A DNA stretch of 64,000 nucleotides, from positions 496,001-560,000 of the forward strand of contig NZ_CP085336.1 of assembly GCF_020618475.1 (NCBI RefSeq), given 5' to 3'. The position numbers and the translations under genes are program-made. Below the pieces are notes generated by a model. That model was not told the origin of the DNA, did no database searches, and saw nothing but the letters and a program-made list of their open reading frames with translations. The DNA comes from Haladaptatus halobius (GTDB lineage: Archaea; Halobacteriota; Halobacteria; Halobacteriales; Haladaptataceae). Shown piece by piece: positions 44,268 through 53,511 of the stretch; position 1 is the stretch's first letter, and the number at the start of each line of letters is the position of its first letter.

Positions 44268-44775
44268 CAAGAAATTCCCGTTGTAGACCGAGAATAATGG
44301 TAGCCGCATATCAAAATAGGGGTGGAAAGTAGAAATGGCACACGCGAGATAGCTGCACGAAGAACGACGTAGTCGTACTATTACAGGTGTTCTACGGAAC
44401 CCTAAAGTACAAACATGTCACTCGTTCTTGATTGGGATTTCCGTAACCCTGATTCTCCACACACTGCGGCACATGCTCACCGACCTGGAAGGAGGCTAGG
44501 GAGGGAAAGTCAGCTCTCACGACCAGCCACGGCGACACGGCCGGGTGATGACGCCAGACGTTGTCGTCGTGCCGGCCTCTGATGAGAGCATATCTCCACC
44601 AATGATCCGGAAGATAAAATAAGTTCGTCAGACATAGATTGATTTTATTATATTATCCACTTAATCAATCCCACACAACTTTTATTAGACTCTATTTCAA
44701 TATCGTTTTCTTTCAGTTCAGTAAATTCTGCGGTAATCGGCCGTTACTCAACAATCTGGAGGGTTAACAGAAAGT
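44268..44775. other. Intergenic region without a supported gene
   Basis: About 500 bases with the divergent promoters of the Lrp-family and HalOD1 genes. A short GC-rich stretch (about 44480-44590) shows no coding reading I can name. The 100 bases before 44776 are AT-rich. Confidence 0.4.
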
Positions 44776-45168
44776 ATGCACAGCGAATCACTGACGACCA
44801 AAACGACTAGCTGGTTAGGCTCCACCACCGAACACTCTGGACCGAGTCCAACTCACCAATACGCATTGATCGCCTCCGAGACGATTGACCCCGAATCATC
44901 GAGTTCGGAGCTTGTTACTGGTGTCGTCAACGTACTCATTGACGTGATTGAGCCGGCAGCCGGCCAAACGACGCTCACGCTGTACGAATACGTGAATCCA
45001 GATGCGCTCGAAGACATTATTATAGCAAGCGCGGAGAAAAAGAGCGATGTCGAAATCCGATTCACAGTCGAGGACTATCTTGTCACCGTCCGCAGCAACA
45101 ATATCATCCTCATCTACGAACCGCTTGGAGCACAGCGCGGTACTGATGGAAAACTCGTGTCCCAGTAG
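44776..45168 (+). CDS. HalOD1 output-domain protein
   Basis: 130 residues. After a Ser/Thr-rich N-terminus, 'ELVTGVVNVLIDVIEPAAGQ', 'TTLTLYEYVNPDALEDIIIA' and 'VEIRFTVEDYLVTVRSNNII' follow the HalOD1 template (helix, 'L.(E/D)..(N/D)PDAL', two closing strands). Related to the protein at 24497 but divergent. Probably a small signalling output protein. It is convergent with the following small gene. Confidence 0.75.
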   Translation: MHSESLTTKTTSWLGSTTEHSGPSPTHQYALIASETIDPESSSSELVTGVVNVLIDVIEPAAGQTTLTLYEYVNPDALEDIIIASAEKKSDVEIRFTVEDYLVTVRSNNIILIYEPLGAQRGTDGKLVSQ

Positions 45169-45240
45169 TTGCTCAGCAAAGCAATTCCAACTCCGCGACG
45201 TATGTCACCACGCTTTCCCTCATAAACAAGACCGTCCTTG

Positions 45241-45477
45241 TTATTCCGAGCTATAATCAGTGAGCCGGAGCCTTCCTTCGACCTCATAGAGATGGCCGCG
45301 CATGTAGAGTCGTTCGATGATATCCTCGGTAGCGGGCCGCCCAAGATCTTCTTCCTGTGTCAAAATATCGTAGGCATGCTCATAGGTGAGTTCCCCGTCG
45401 TTTGGAGCTGCGCTCGCAAGTGCGTCGAGCGCTTCTTGCGCAAGTGGAGTGAGTGGCGATTGCCGATTCGAGATCAT
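45241..45477 (-). CDS. Small helical hypothetical protein, possible winged helix
   Basis: 78 residues from the ATG at 45477 (MISNRQSPLTPLAQEALDAL). Two or three helices (EALDALASAAPNDGELTYEH, YDILTQEEDLGRPATEDIIE) and a C-terminal hairpin (RGHLYEVEGRLRLTD) are compatible with a small winged-helix fold. An alternative ATG lies at 45495. No family name can be given. Confidence 0.55.
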   Translation of the reverse strand: MISNRQSPLTPLAQEALDALASAAPNDGELTYEHAYDILTQEEDLGRPATEDIIERLYMRGHLYEVEGRLRLTDYSSE

Positions 45478-45572
45478 AGATATACTCAGATTCACCCACT
45501 AATGACGTAAATCCTCGGGACAAAACGCACGCTTGTCTCTATGTTGGTCGTGTACAATCAGCCAAGAAGGAG

Positions 45573-46082
45573 ATGGAAGATACGTCAGATCCATCAGACA
45601 CTCCTGATAAAAATAAATCAGATACTTCAGCAGTCTCAGATACTGAAGGTACATCAGACACTCGAGTGAGGTCAGATGTCTCAAGCACATCAGGCGATTC
45701 AGATACAATTGATGCCAAGGAGGATGAGAAGGGTGAGTCAGCAACGTCAGATACTTCAAGTACCACAGATACCTCAGACACGTCAGTAGCTGAAGAAACA
45801 GAGGCTACAGCAGATACCGAACCACGAGCGGTTGGTTCGACGGTTCGGGAAATGGCGTTGGATGCTGAAGAGAAAGGGCTTGCAGTTCGGGATTTACACA
45901 ACGTGAACGTGTATCTCTACGAGAACATCCATGACGAGATGATTTCGACATTCAAGCGACTCGACTCGGAATACTATCATGCACACGGCGAAGATCTTTC
46001 GAAGAACAAAGATTTCTTCAATGCTGTGTTCCGGGCCGGTCTCAATAGTCCACAGCTTAAAGAGGAGCTTAACATCGATTAG
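45573..46082 (+). CDS. Protein with Ser/Thr/Asp low-complexity N-terminus and conserved C-terminal domain
   Basis: 169 residues. Residues 1-~88 are built almost wholly of S, T, D, E with many S-D-T units (e.g. SATSDTSSTTDTSDTS), encoded by a degenerate 'tcagatac' repeat. Residues ~90-169 are ordinary (REMALDAEEKGLAVRDLHNV, 'NVYLYENIHDEMISTFKRLD') and helical. This architecture occurs in small haloarchaeal plasmid proteins (DUF8160-like; assignment tentative). Replication slippage could change the repeat number. Confidence 0.65.
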   Translation: MEDTSDPSDTPDKNKSDTSAVSDTEGTSDTRVRSDVSSTSGDSDTIDAKEDEKGESATSDTSSTTDTSDTSVAEETEATADTEPRAVGSTVREMALDAEEKGLAVRDLHNVNVYLYENIHDEMISTFKRLDSEYYHAHGEDLSKNKDFFNAVFRAGLNSPQLKEELNID

Positions 46083-46342
46083 ATGATTGATCGTCTCTGA
46101 TTCTTAACAATAGGTCAGTCTCCCTGGTACTTCAAGGCCGATGTGGCTCATCGACACGATAGTGTTCGCTTCTTCGTCTAGGCAAGGACGAGATTACATT
46201 GATAGCTCTGATGACGGTACCAGTCAGTCAAGAGTCCTTGGTCCGCTGTGAAGAACCGCCTTGAGTAAACCGTTGGTTACGTAAGAACCGTCCGTTACCG
46301 TAGAGGGAAATGGTTAAGACGATCGCGGAGCAATATCCGAGT

Positions 46343-46729
46343 ATGTCAGACGCTAACCGAGACGACGGCGGAAAATACACCGCAACGGTTTCCGACGAGG
46401 AGATTCTCGCGGCAATCGACCAGGCGTCTGCCCCTGTCGTCACCGCAGCGGATCTCGAGGAGGCGCTTCCGATTGGGCGCCGAGCAATTCGCGAGCGGTT
46501 GCTCGACCTTCGCGAACAGGGGCGTGTCGACCGCAAGAAGGTCGGTGGGCGTGCGGTTGTGTGGTGGCACGTTAGCCGTGAAGACGCGGACAGCTCCGAC
46601 GAAGAAGGTTTCGAGGATGACCCGTTGTTCGATCTCCCAACCTTTTCAGGTGGCGCGAGCGATGTCTCGTCGAACGTGGACGAATATGTTGCAGAGGCAA
46701 TCGCTGGCAAAGCCAAGCAGGAGAAATGA
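46343..46729 (+). CDS. VapB-type antitoxin with winged-helix DNA-binding part
   Basis: 128 residues from the ATG at 46343 (MSDANRDDGGKYTATVSDEE). 'ILAAIDQASAPVVTAADLEE', 'ALPIGRRAIRERLLDLREQG', RVDRKKVGGRAVVWW forms a winged helix of the kind used by haloarchaeal VapB-like antitoxins. The acidic C-terminus (SSDEEGFEDDPLFDLP) would cover the toxin. Its stop overlaps the PIN toxin start by four bases. It likely represses its own operon from the ~260-base region upstream. Confidence 0.8.
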   Translation: MSDANRDDGGKYTATVSDEEILAAIDQASAPVVTAADLEEALPIGRRAIRERLLDLREQGRVDRKKVGGRAVVWWHVSREDADSSDEEGFEDDPLFDLPTFSGGASDVSSNVDEYVAEAIAGKAKQEK

Positions 46730-47223
46730 GCGGACACACCAAGGACACACCGACACCTACGTCAGCAACGGCCACGACGATGAGAGCGACGCCGCTATTT
46801 GTGGATACTGGCGCGTTCTACGCCCGAATGGACGAAGACGACGCCCACCACGCTCGAGCGAAGGCCATATTCGACGCGATTCGAAAGGGTGACCTCCCGT
46901 ACCGTCCGCTCTACACAACAGACTACGTTCTTACTGAACTCGTCACGCTTGCCCTTGCCCGTGCGAACTACGCGCTCGTCGCGAGCGCGCTCACTCGCGT
47001 TCGTTCTTCATCGGCGGTGACAATTCTTCATGGTAGTGAAGCCGTCTTCGAGAGCGTCTGTGACGAATTCTATCGGTATGACGACCACGAGATCTCTCTA
47101 GTTGATCACGCAACCGGCGTCTTCGCCAATGAGCGAGGCGTTGAGCACGTGTTCACGTTTGATCCCGATGACTTTCGCACGCTCGGGTTCACGGCCGTCC
47201 CTGACGACACAGGCGAGGTGTAA
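46726..47223 (+). CDS. VapC-type PIN-domain ribonuclease toxin
   Basis: 165 residues. The PIN metal site is complete: Asp in LFVDTGAFYARMDEDD, Glu in YVLTELVTLALAR, Asp in ISLVDHATGVFA, and Asp in FTFDPDDFRTLGF. The first ~20 residues are Thr/Pro-rich. An alternative start at the internal Met in TMRATPLFVD would give a tighter domain. The enzyme cuts RNA when free of its antitoxin. Overlap ATGA with the antitoxin gene confirms the pair. Confidence 0.85.
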   Translation: MSGHTKDTPTPTSATATTMRATPLFVDTGAFYARMDEDDAHHARAKAIFDAIRKGDLPYRPLYTTDYVLTELVTLALARANYALVASALTRVRSSSAVTILHGSEAVFESVCDEFYRYDDHEISLVDHATGVFANERGVEHVFTFDPDDFRTLGFTAVPDDTGEV

Positions 47224-47285
47224 GAAACAGCCTCTTATTGGCGGTCTCAGATTTTATGCTTCCTTGAGGGCGGTGATCTGCTTGT

Positions 47286-47315
47286 TTCCACTTCCTATTA
47301 CTGGCCTAAGTGGAA
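47286..47315. terminator. Inverted repeat after the toxin-antitoxin operon
   Basis: TTCCACTT, 14 bases, AAGTGGAA: perfect 8-base arms about 60 bases beyond the toxin stop. It could be a transcript end or an operator. No T-run follows, so the terminator call is weak. Confidence 0.3.
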
Positions 47316-47926
47316 GTAGAAGCCAAAATGGAGAAATTGTCGAATTTGGACGAGAGGACGTCTGAAGCTCACAAAAACGAGTATATAAATCGTATATTGC
47401 TATATTAAATATCCTCACTGTCTCCCTGAAGACCAGTGGGGGAAGATGACTGTGACATCAACGAGCAAGCAACTGAGGGCTAAAAGCGTACCGTCAAATT
47501 ATCCTACAGAAGTAAGCGATCCGACGAAGTCACCTATGGCAGTAATTTATACTTTTTATGTGGGAGGAATCACTCACTAAGGATTCGGACGAGCTTCTAA
47601 CATCGGTTACAAGGCATCACGAACTACCACTTCGATTTCGTCACTTGGATTCTATTCCACCAACTCCTGAACTGCCGGTAGTTCGCTAATGATAAACTCG
47701 ACAATCTCCGATCCATCTTTTCAGCGATGAAACCTCCTTAATTGACTTGTAGCCGCTCGTGATTTCCCAGTAGCGACTATACTACGACGAAAATAGAGTA
47801 ATACTTCTAATTCGGTTGATTATCTCCGAATAGTCCATAGAGATACTCAGTGTATAGGATAGGATATTTCCCAATTATTTCGCAAATTATTCCAGAGAGC
47901 AGTAAGCATATTTTCGGTAGCCTGAG
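47316..47926. other. AT-rich intergenic region
   Basis: About 600 bases between the toxin and the convergent acyl-CoA synthetase gene. No reading frame with family resemblance was found. Confidence 0.4.
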
Positions 47927-49558
47927 TCAGTTATTATTCCGTTCACGAAGATCCTTTCGACGAATCTTTCCAGTTGTCGTTTGAGGAAGTTCGTCAATAA
48001 ATGATATCTCCCGAGGGTACTCATACTTAGCAAGACGTTCTCGAACGAGATTACGTATCTCCTCTCGCAGTTGTTCATCGCCAGTTGCTCCACTCATTGG
48101 TTGGACGAAGGCTTTGATTATCTCTCCTCGTTTATCATTAGGAACTCCGATGACACCTACTTGCTCTACATCTTCGTGTTCGAGTATCGCTGTCTCAACC
48201 TCCCCGGGACCTACTCGATATCCGCTTGTTATGATGATATCATCATCACGTGACTTGAACCAGATGTAGTCATTCTCGTCACGATAGCCAAGGTCGCCGG
48301 TTAAGTGCCATTCATTTACCTTCGTCTCTTCAGTTTTTTCTGGTTCGCCCCAATATTCTTTAAAAATAGCAGGATCATTAGATCGCTTGACCGCGATTTC
48401 TCCAATTTCATTTGGCCCTTTTAATTCGCCAGTATTGCTATCGATTATTTGCACAGTATGACCGGGAACGGATTTACCCATACTACCAGCTTTTGCGGGG
48501 AACCAGTCCTGACAGTTACAGACTAGTAAATTCGCTTCTGTTTGTCCATAGAGTTCATTAATTGAAACACCGGATAACTCTTCCTCGGCCCATTTTAATA
48601 TCTCGGGAGTAAGAGGTTCACCGCCTGAGCAGATAGCTTTCAAGTCAAGGGAATATCGTTCAGTTGGATTTGATACATCCATCATCATACGAATAGCAGT
48701 TGGGGGAAGAAATGCATCTGTCACGCCGTACTCTTCAAGAATCTCATACGCAATTTCTGAATCGAACTTCCCCATCGGATACCCAACGACAGGTCGACCA
48801 TAGTGCCATGCAGGAAATACGAGATCACCTAAGGAACCGATCCAAGCCCAATCAGCTGGAGTCCAGAAAACGGAAGTATCGATTTCTCGTTCAAAATACA
48901 TCTGAAAGGCAGGGCAGTGGCCGATCCAAACTGAGTGCGAGTGAAGTACTCCTTTAGGTGGGCCAGTGCTTCCACTTGTATACATTAGAATCGCAGGGGT
49001 ATCAGCATTCGTTTCTGTAATATCGTAGTGACGTGATTCGGCAGATATGAACTCCTCAGGGAACTCGCCAGTCTCACTGTCGATGGTAATCACTTCATTT
49101 AGATCTGGACAGTCCTCTTTTATCTGATCAATGTTAGTTGCAATTGTTGAGTCCACGATTGCTACTGAAGCCTCACTATCAGTGAGACGATACCGGAGCG
49201 CGTCGGTGCCGAACAGAATCGATAGCGGAACCGAGATTGCACCAATTTTCCAACAGGCAAGGTGGGCGAACAAGTTCGCAGGGGTTTGCGAAGCGATTAC
49301 AGCAACCCGATCACCGCGTTCGATACCCAAACTTTTGAGCCCATTCGCCACTGCATTCGAATAAACATCAACATCGTGAAAAGTGTATGTCTTCCGCTGA
49401 CCATTAGAGTAAGCCTGGAATAAGGCGACAGTTCCTTTTGGATCATCATGTTTCCTCACCAGATCTCGTGCTATGTTATAATCTATTGGGAGATCCCACT
49501 CAAAAACTTCATTCGCTTCTTCATACGACTCATAGTCAAGGCTGATTGACCAACTCAT
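47927..49558 (-). CDS. AMP-forming acyl-CoA synthetase (medium-chain/acetyl-type)
   Basis: 543 residues. The ANL superfamily motifs are A3 LMYTSGSTGPPKGVLHSHS, A5 INELYGQTEANLLVCN, A7 'WHLTGDLGYRDENDYIWFKS', A8 'RDDDIIITSGYRVGPGEVET' and the catalytic Lys in QTTTGKIRRKDL. 'WTPADWAWIGSLGDLVFPAW' is typical of the medium-chain/ACSM-like group. It activates a short or medium acid with ATP and CoA. It lies just downstream of LivKHMGF on the same strand, with a 240-base gap, so it may act on the imported acid. Confidence 0.9.
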   Translation of the reverse strand: MSWSISLDYESYEEANEVFEWDLPIDYNIARDLVRKHDDPKGTVALFQAYSNGQRKTYTFHDVDVYSNAVANGLKSLGIERGDRVAVIASQTPANLFAHLACWKIGAISVPLSILFGTDALRYRLTDSEASVAIVDSTIATNIDQIKEDCPDLNEVITIDSETGEFPEEFISAESRHYDITETNADTPAILMYTSGSTGPPKGVLHSHSVWIGHCPAFQMYFEREIDTSVFWTPADWAWIGSLGDLVFPAWHYGRPVVGYPMGKFDSEIAYEILEEYGVTDAFLPPTAIRMMMDVSNPTERYSLDLKAICSGGEPLTPEILKWAEEELSGVSINELYGQTEANLLVCNCQDWFPAKAGSMGKSVPGHTVQIIDSNTGELKGPNEIGEIAVKRSNDPAIFKEYWGEPEKTEETKVNEWHLTGDLGYRDENDYIWFKSRDDDIIITSGYRVGPGEVETAILEHEDVEQVGVIGVPNDKRGEIIKAFVQPMSGATGDEQLREEIRNLVRERLAKYEYPREISFIDELPQTTTGKIRRKDLRERNNN

Positions 49559-49800
49559 GAATTCCTAAAACAACATGCATCTAGTGATACTTAAATTTTG
49601 AGCCTATTTATGAACCAAAATATGTAAAAAAACTATATGTATTTACATGAAATATCCTAATCAAAAAAGGGAATATAATGGTCGGTAGTTGAAACCCTAC
49701 ATAGTTAAGATACCATCCCAAAGAAAAAGAAATTTAATACGTTGAATACTTCTCTATTTGTCTGATTACTACAAAAACAAGGTTGGGAGGAAGACGAGAA

Positions 49801-50508
49801 TCAGACGCTAAGATATTTCTTCCGCATTGTATCATCCTCACGGAGTTCACTGGGCGTGGTACTTGTGACTATTTTGCCCTGATCCATAAGGTAGTGTCTA
49901 TCACTTACCTCCATCGCCATTACTGCATTTTGCTCAACAAGGAGAACAGTAACATCTTCCGCATCGTTAATTTCACTGATTACTGCCTCAACGTCACGAA
50001 CGATGAACGGGGCGAGTCCCTCACTTGGTTCATCAAGCAGCATAAGTTTTGGATTTGCTGCCAAGCCACGAGCAATGGCGAGCATTTGCTGTTCACCACC
50101 ACTCATATTACGTGCACGCCGTTCGCGCATTTCTTGAAGGACACCGAAGTAAGATAGTACCTCCTCTAACCCCTTTGGGTTAGGGGAATGGTTGATAGCT
50201 ACTTGAATGTTCTCTTCAACCGTAAGATTCGGCCATAAACGACGTTCCTCTGGAACAAAGCTGATGCCATGAGTGACGCGATTATAAGGTTCGAGGGGCA
50301 AGATAGACTCACCGTCGAACCTAATGTCACCCTCCCAAACAGTTGGAGGTGCTGCCCCCATTACACTCCGGAGAGTAGTGGTTTTTCCTGCACCGTTACG
50401 CCCGAGTAGCGATACTACTTCTCCTTTTTCAACACTGAAATTTACATCGAATAGAGCCTGACCAGTATTATAACCTGCATCAATGCTATTGACTTCGAGT
50501 AGACTCAT
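49801..50508 (-). CDS. livF: Branched-chain amino acid-type ABC transporter ATPase LivF
   Basis: 235 residues. Walker A is LLGRNGAGKTTTLRSVMGA, the signature is RNMSGGEQQMLAIARGLA, Walker B is LMLLDEPSEGLAP, with the switch His replaced by Gln in VLLVEQNAVMAM, as usual for LivF. It energises import together with LivG. Its start overlaps the end of livG by four bases. Last gene of the K-H-M-G-F order. Confidence 0.93.
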   Translation of the reverse strand: MSLLEVNSIDAGYNTGQALFDVNFSVEKGEVVSLLGRNGAGKTTTLRSVMGAAPPTVWEGDIRFDGESILPLEPYNRVTHGISFVPEERRLWPNLTVEENIQVAINHSPNPKGLEEVLSYFGVLQEMRERRARNMSGGEQQMLAIARGLAANPKLMLLDEPSEGLAPFIVRDVEAVISEINDAEDVTVLLVEQNAVMAMEVSDRHYLMDQGKIVTSTTPSELREDDTMRKKYLSV

Positions 50509-51311
50509 CGTATCTCCTCCTCACGCAATCCACCAAGATAAGCTTCCTGCACGTCCTGATTCTCGCGTATCTCTTGAGGAGTACCCGTTGCTAAAAGCGA
50601 CCCTCGGTGGAGCACGCTAATGCGGTCACTAATTGAGAGCACAACGCTCATGTCGTGCTCAATGAGTAGAACTGTGAGATCGAGCTGTTTGTGGATTCGC
50701 TCGATAAGTGCAGCTGTTTGGTCAGTCTCAGCAGAACCCATTCCACTGGTCGGTTCATCAAGTAGTAATGTTTCTGGGTTGGTTGCGAGAGCAACGGCGA
50801 TACCTAGTTTACGTTGATCACCGTGAGAGAGATTCTTTGCGTGGGTCGTCCGAACGTCCTCGAGACCAACTAATTCGATTATCTCCTCAGCGCGTTCAAG
50901 CTGAAATGACTCTGCTCGCGAAAATAAGCTGAAGGCGAACGAGCCGAGTTCGGCAGCCTGCGCAGCGAGCCGAACATTTTCTAGTACAGTCACGTCGAAG
51001 AACAATTGGTTTGACTGGTATGACCGTGCAAGACCTCGCTGAGCACGGTCTTCTGGGGGAAGATGGATAATGTCCGCTCCTTCATAGCGGACATTGCCCT
51101 CGCTCGGCGAGAGCGTACCTGCGATCATATTGAACAACGTGGTTTTACCTGCACCATTTGGGCCAATGATAGCCCGAAGTTCACCTTCGCGAATTCCAAG
51201 ATCGATTTTTTCGTTGGCAACAAGTTCGCCAAATCGACGAGTGAGGCCAATCGTCTCGAGTTTCACAGCGTTCGTAGTTTCATCACCGGTATTAGACTTG
51301 GCGTCTGTCAT
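50505..51311 (-). CDS. livG: Branched-chain amino acid-type ABC transporter ATPase LivG
   Basis: 268 residues. Walker A is IIGPNGAGKTTLFNMIAG, the signature is KNLSHGDQRKLGIAVALA (His in place of the usual Gly after S), Walker B is TLLLDEPTSGMGSAET, and the switch His is in VLLIEHDMSVVLSI. It has the longer LivG insert after Walker A. Overlaps of four bases with livM and livF show translational coupling. Confidence 0.93.
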   Translation of the reverse strand: MTDAKSNTGDETTNAVKLETIGLTRRFGELVANEKIDLGIREGELRAIIGPNGAGKTTLFNMIAGTLSPSEGNVRYEGADIIHLPPEDRAQRGLARSYQSNQLFFDVTVLENVRLAAQAAELGSFAFSLFSRAESFQLERAEEIIELVGLEDVRTTHAKNLSHGDQRKLGIAVALATNPETLLLDEPTSGMGSAETDQTAALIERIHKQLDLTVLLIEHDMSVVLSISDRISVLHRGSLLATGTPQEIRENQDVQEAYLGGLREEEIR

Positions 51312-52447
51312 TGGTTACCTCCCAAATCGTTGATCTTTTTGCTAATCCATCTAATAATATTCTTGAAGATACCCCATGCGCCATCTTCAGGACGCGTAAG
51401 GATGATGAGAACAAAAATAAAACCAAAGAGGAATCGCCAGTACTCCATGAGATGCTTTACATCGAAAGTGACGATCGCAAACTCTGACAGTGGGAGAGCG
51501 AGAGTTTGGAATGAAGTGAGGTAGTCAGCGCCGAACTCCCAAAAGAATGCACCAGCCATTGGGCCAACGAAGCTTGACATTCCGCCAAGGACGGTCATCA
51601 TCACGACCTCGCCGCTTGTGGACCAGTGAAGGCTATTAGTCGTGACTCCCTGCTTAACGAGTTCTAGCATAATCCCCGCGATTGCCGTGAACAACGCACT
51701 CAAAGTGAATGCCCATACTTTATAACGCGTGGTGTTAATACCGATGCTTCGTGCCAACTCCTCGTTTTCACGGATAGCAATAAGAGTCCGGCCGAATGGC
51801 GATCGGACAATCCGGAACAATAGATAAACACAGACAACAAACACCGTCGCAGTCATCCAGTAAAGTGGAATCTGCAACCCACCCATTACGATGAATTTTT
51901 CCCCGAGTTCGCTTTCGATCCACGGAGGCAGAACATCTATCGCAATTCCGTCCGATCCCCCAGTTAACCCACCGATATCCGCGTTGGCAACGTACCAGCC
52001 TACTTCACCGAATGCAATAGTAAGCATCGCAAAGTAGATGTCACCTTTCTGGACGATAAGACGGGCGATAACATATCCAACAACACCCGCTGTAACGAGA
52101 GCGACGAGCACTGCTGGGAAAAATAACCCTGTACTGAACCGTGAGAGTATGATGGCGATACTATACATACCGATACCAAGGAACAACGCATGGCCGAACG
52201 AGAGGAGACCGGTGTAGCCCAGTAGAAGGTTAAATGCCGTTGCGAAGAGCATCCAGACAAGGATTGTGTTTGCGATCGCCTTGTAACCGAGTAGGAGATT
52301 CGAAGAGATCAACGGGCGCATCACTACTACGAAGGTGATGAGAGAAAGTAGAGCAACTGCGTCTCCGGTTCGTCCAGCCATTATGAGCTGGTGAAGACGA
52401 TAGTATCGGTTACGAAGACGTCTGATAATACCGGTAGCATCACTCAT
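51308..52447 (-). CDS. livM: Branched-chain amino acid-type ABC permease LivM
   Basis: 379 residues and about ten membrane segments. 'AFNLLLGYTGLLSFGHALFL' and 'YFAMLTIAFGEVGWYVANAD' are LivM marks, followed by GGLTGGSDGIAI. The EAA-like loop before the last helices is 'IRENEELARSIGINTTRYKV'. The N-terminus is cytoplasmic and basic. It forms the translocation channel with LivH. Confidence 0.92.
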   Translation of the reverse strand: MSDATGIIRRLRNRYYRLHQLIMAGRTGDAVALLSLITFVVVMRPLISSNLLLGYKAIANTILVWMLFATAFNLLLGYTGLLSFGHALFLGIGMYSIAIILSRFSTGLFFPAVLVALVTAGVVGYVIARLIVQKGDIYFAMLTIAFGEVGWYVANADIGGLTGGSDGIAIDVLPPWIESELGEKFIVMGGLQIPLYWMTATVFVVCVYLLFRIVRSPFGRTLIAIRENEELARSIGINTTRYKVWAFTLSALFTAIAGIMLELVKQGVTTNSLHWSTSGEVVMMTVLGGMSSFVGPMAGAFFWEFGADYLTSFQTLALPLSEFAIVTFDVKHLMEYWRFLFGFIFVLIILTRPEDGAWGIFKNIIRWISKKINDLGGNQ

Positions 52448-53478
52448 TCGAGGAATCCCTCCTCACCAAATAGACCGCGTGGTCGATCAAGCAGCACAAT
52501 TATCATCAATAGAAACGGCAGTACACGAGCGATACCTTGAATGTTGAAGGCTTGAATGCCAGTATAGTACGCGGCAGTCTCAAGCATCCCGGGAACAAGA
52601 AAACGGGCCCACCCAATTAGTAAACCGCCGACAATAGCGCCAAAGAAACTTCCCATTCCCCCAATCACGATGACAACGAAAACGATAATGATGAAGGTTC
52701 CTCCCATGCCCGGGTCTAGACCGACCTCAGCACTTCGAAGAACGCCAGCGAGACCCGCGAGCATGGCTCCGATAACGAACATCGCGGTAAATCGAATTGG
52801 GAGATTGACACCAGCGAGTTCAGTCATCTCGGCGTCTTGAACTCCTGCACGGATAGTAAGTCCGAAATCCGTACGGACAATGAGTAGATAGACAACTGCT
52901 AATGAAATCATCCCTATAGCGACTGTAAATATGCGTGAAGATGGAACCGACGTCACGCCCAGATTCACTGGCTGGGTGAGAATAGATGGCGTTGAATAGC
53001 TCTTTGGCTGAGCACCCCAAACGAATCGAATTGCTTCCTCGAACATCATGGTAAGACCGAATGTCAGCAACAGTGCTGCCTCAGGATCGGATCCGTGGAG
53101 TGGACGAAGTGTTATTACTTCCATTAGCGCACCAATCAAACCAATTGCCAGTGGTGCAATGATAAGTGCTGCCCAAAATGAAAGTCCGAACCAGGAAACG
53201 ACGCTAAAGGCCAAATATGCACCTAACATGAAGAGTGCACCGTGGGCGAAGTTGATGATACCCATCAATCCAAGAATAAGAGCTAAGCCAAGGGCAATCA
53301 TCACGAGTATCATCCCATACACGAACCCACTAACGAACTGTGCTGCAAATAGAGACGGGTTACGTATGATAGAAGACACTAGCCAGATCGACAGGAAAAT
53401 ATATACTAATTTCCATCTAGTGCGGACTTTTTCCACTCTTTGTGTCATTCGCTGCCATGAGAGGGTTGATGTTGACAT
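52444..53478 (-). CDS. livH: Branched-chain amino acid-type ABC permease LivH
   Basis: 344 residues. LivH marks are 'GLALILGLMGIINFAHGALF', MLGAYLAFSV, and 'LTFGLTMMFEEAIRFVWG', with the coupling loop around 'AGVQDAEMTELAGVNLPIRF'. About eight membrane segments. The start lies only ~35 bases after the binding-protein gene, so livK-H-M-G-F is one transcript. Confidence 0.92.
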   Translation of the reverse strand: MSTSTLSWQRMTQRVEKVRTRWKLVYIFLSIWLVSSIIRNPSLFAAQFVSGFVYGMILVMIALGLALILGLMGIINFAHGALFMLGAYLAFSVVSWFGLSFWAALIIAPLAIGLIGALMEVITLRPLHGSDPEAALLLTFGLTMMFEEAIRFVWGAQPKSYSTPSILTQPVNLGVTSVPSSRIFTVAIGMISLAVVYLLIVRTDFGLTIRAGVQDAEMTELAGVNLPIRFTAMFVIGAMLAGLAGVLRSAEVGLDPGMGGTFIIIVFVVIVIGGMGSFFGAIVGGLLIGWARFLVPGMLETAAYYTGIQAFNIQGIARVLPFLLMIIVLLDRPRGLFGEEGFLE

Positions 53479-53511
53479 ATATAATGGGGTTTAATATTTG
53501 GGACAGTGTGG

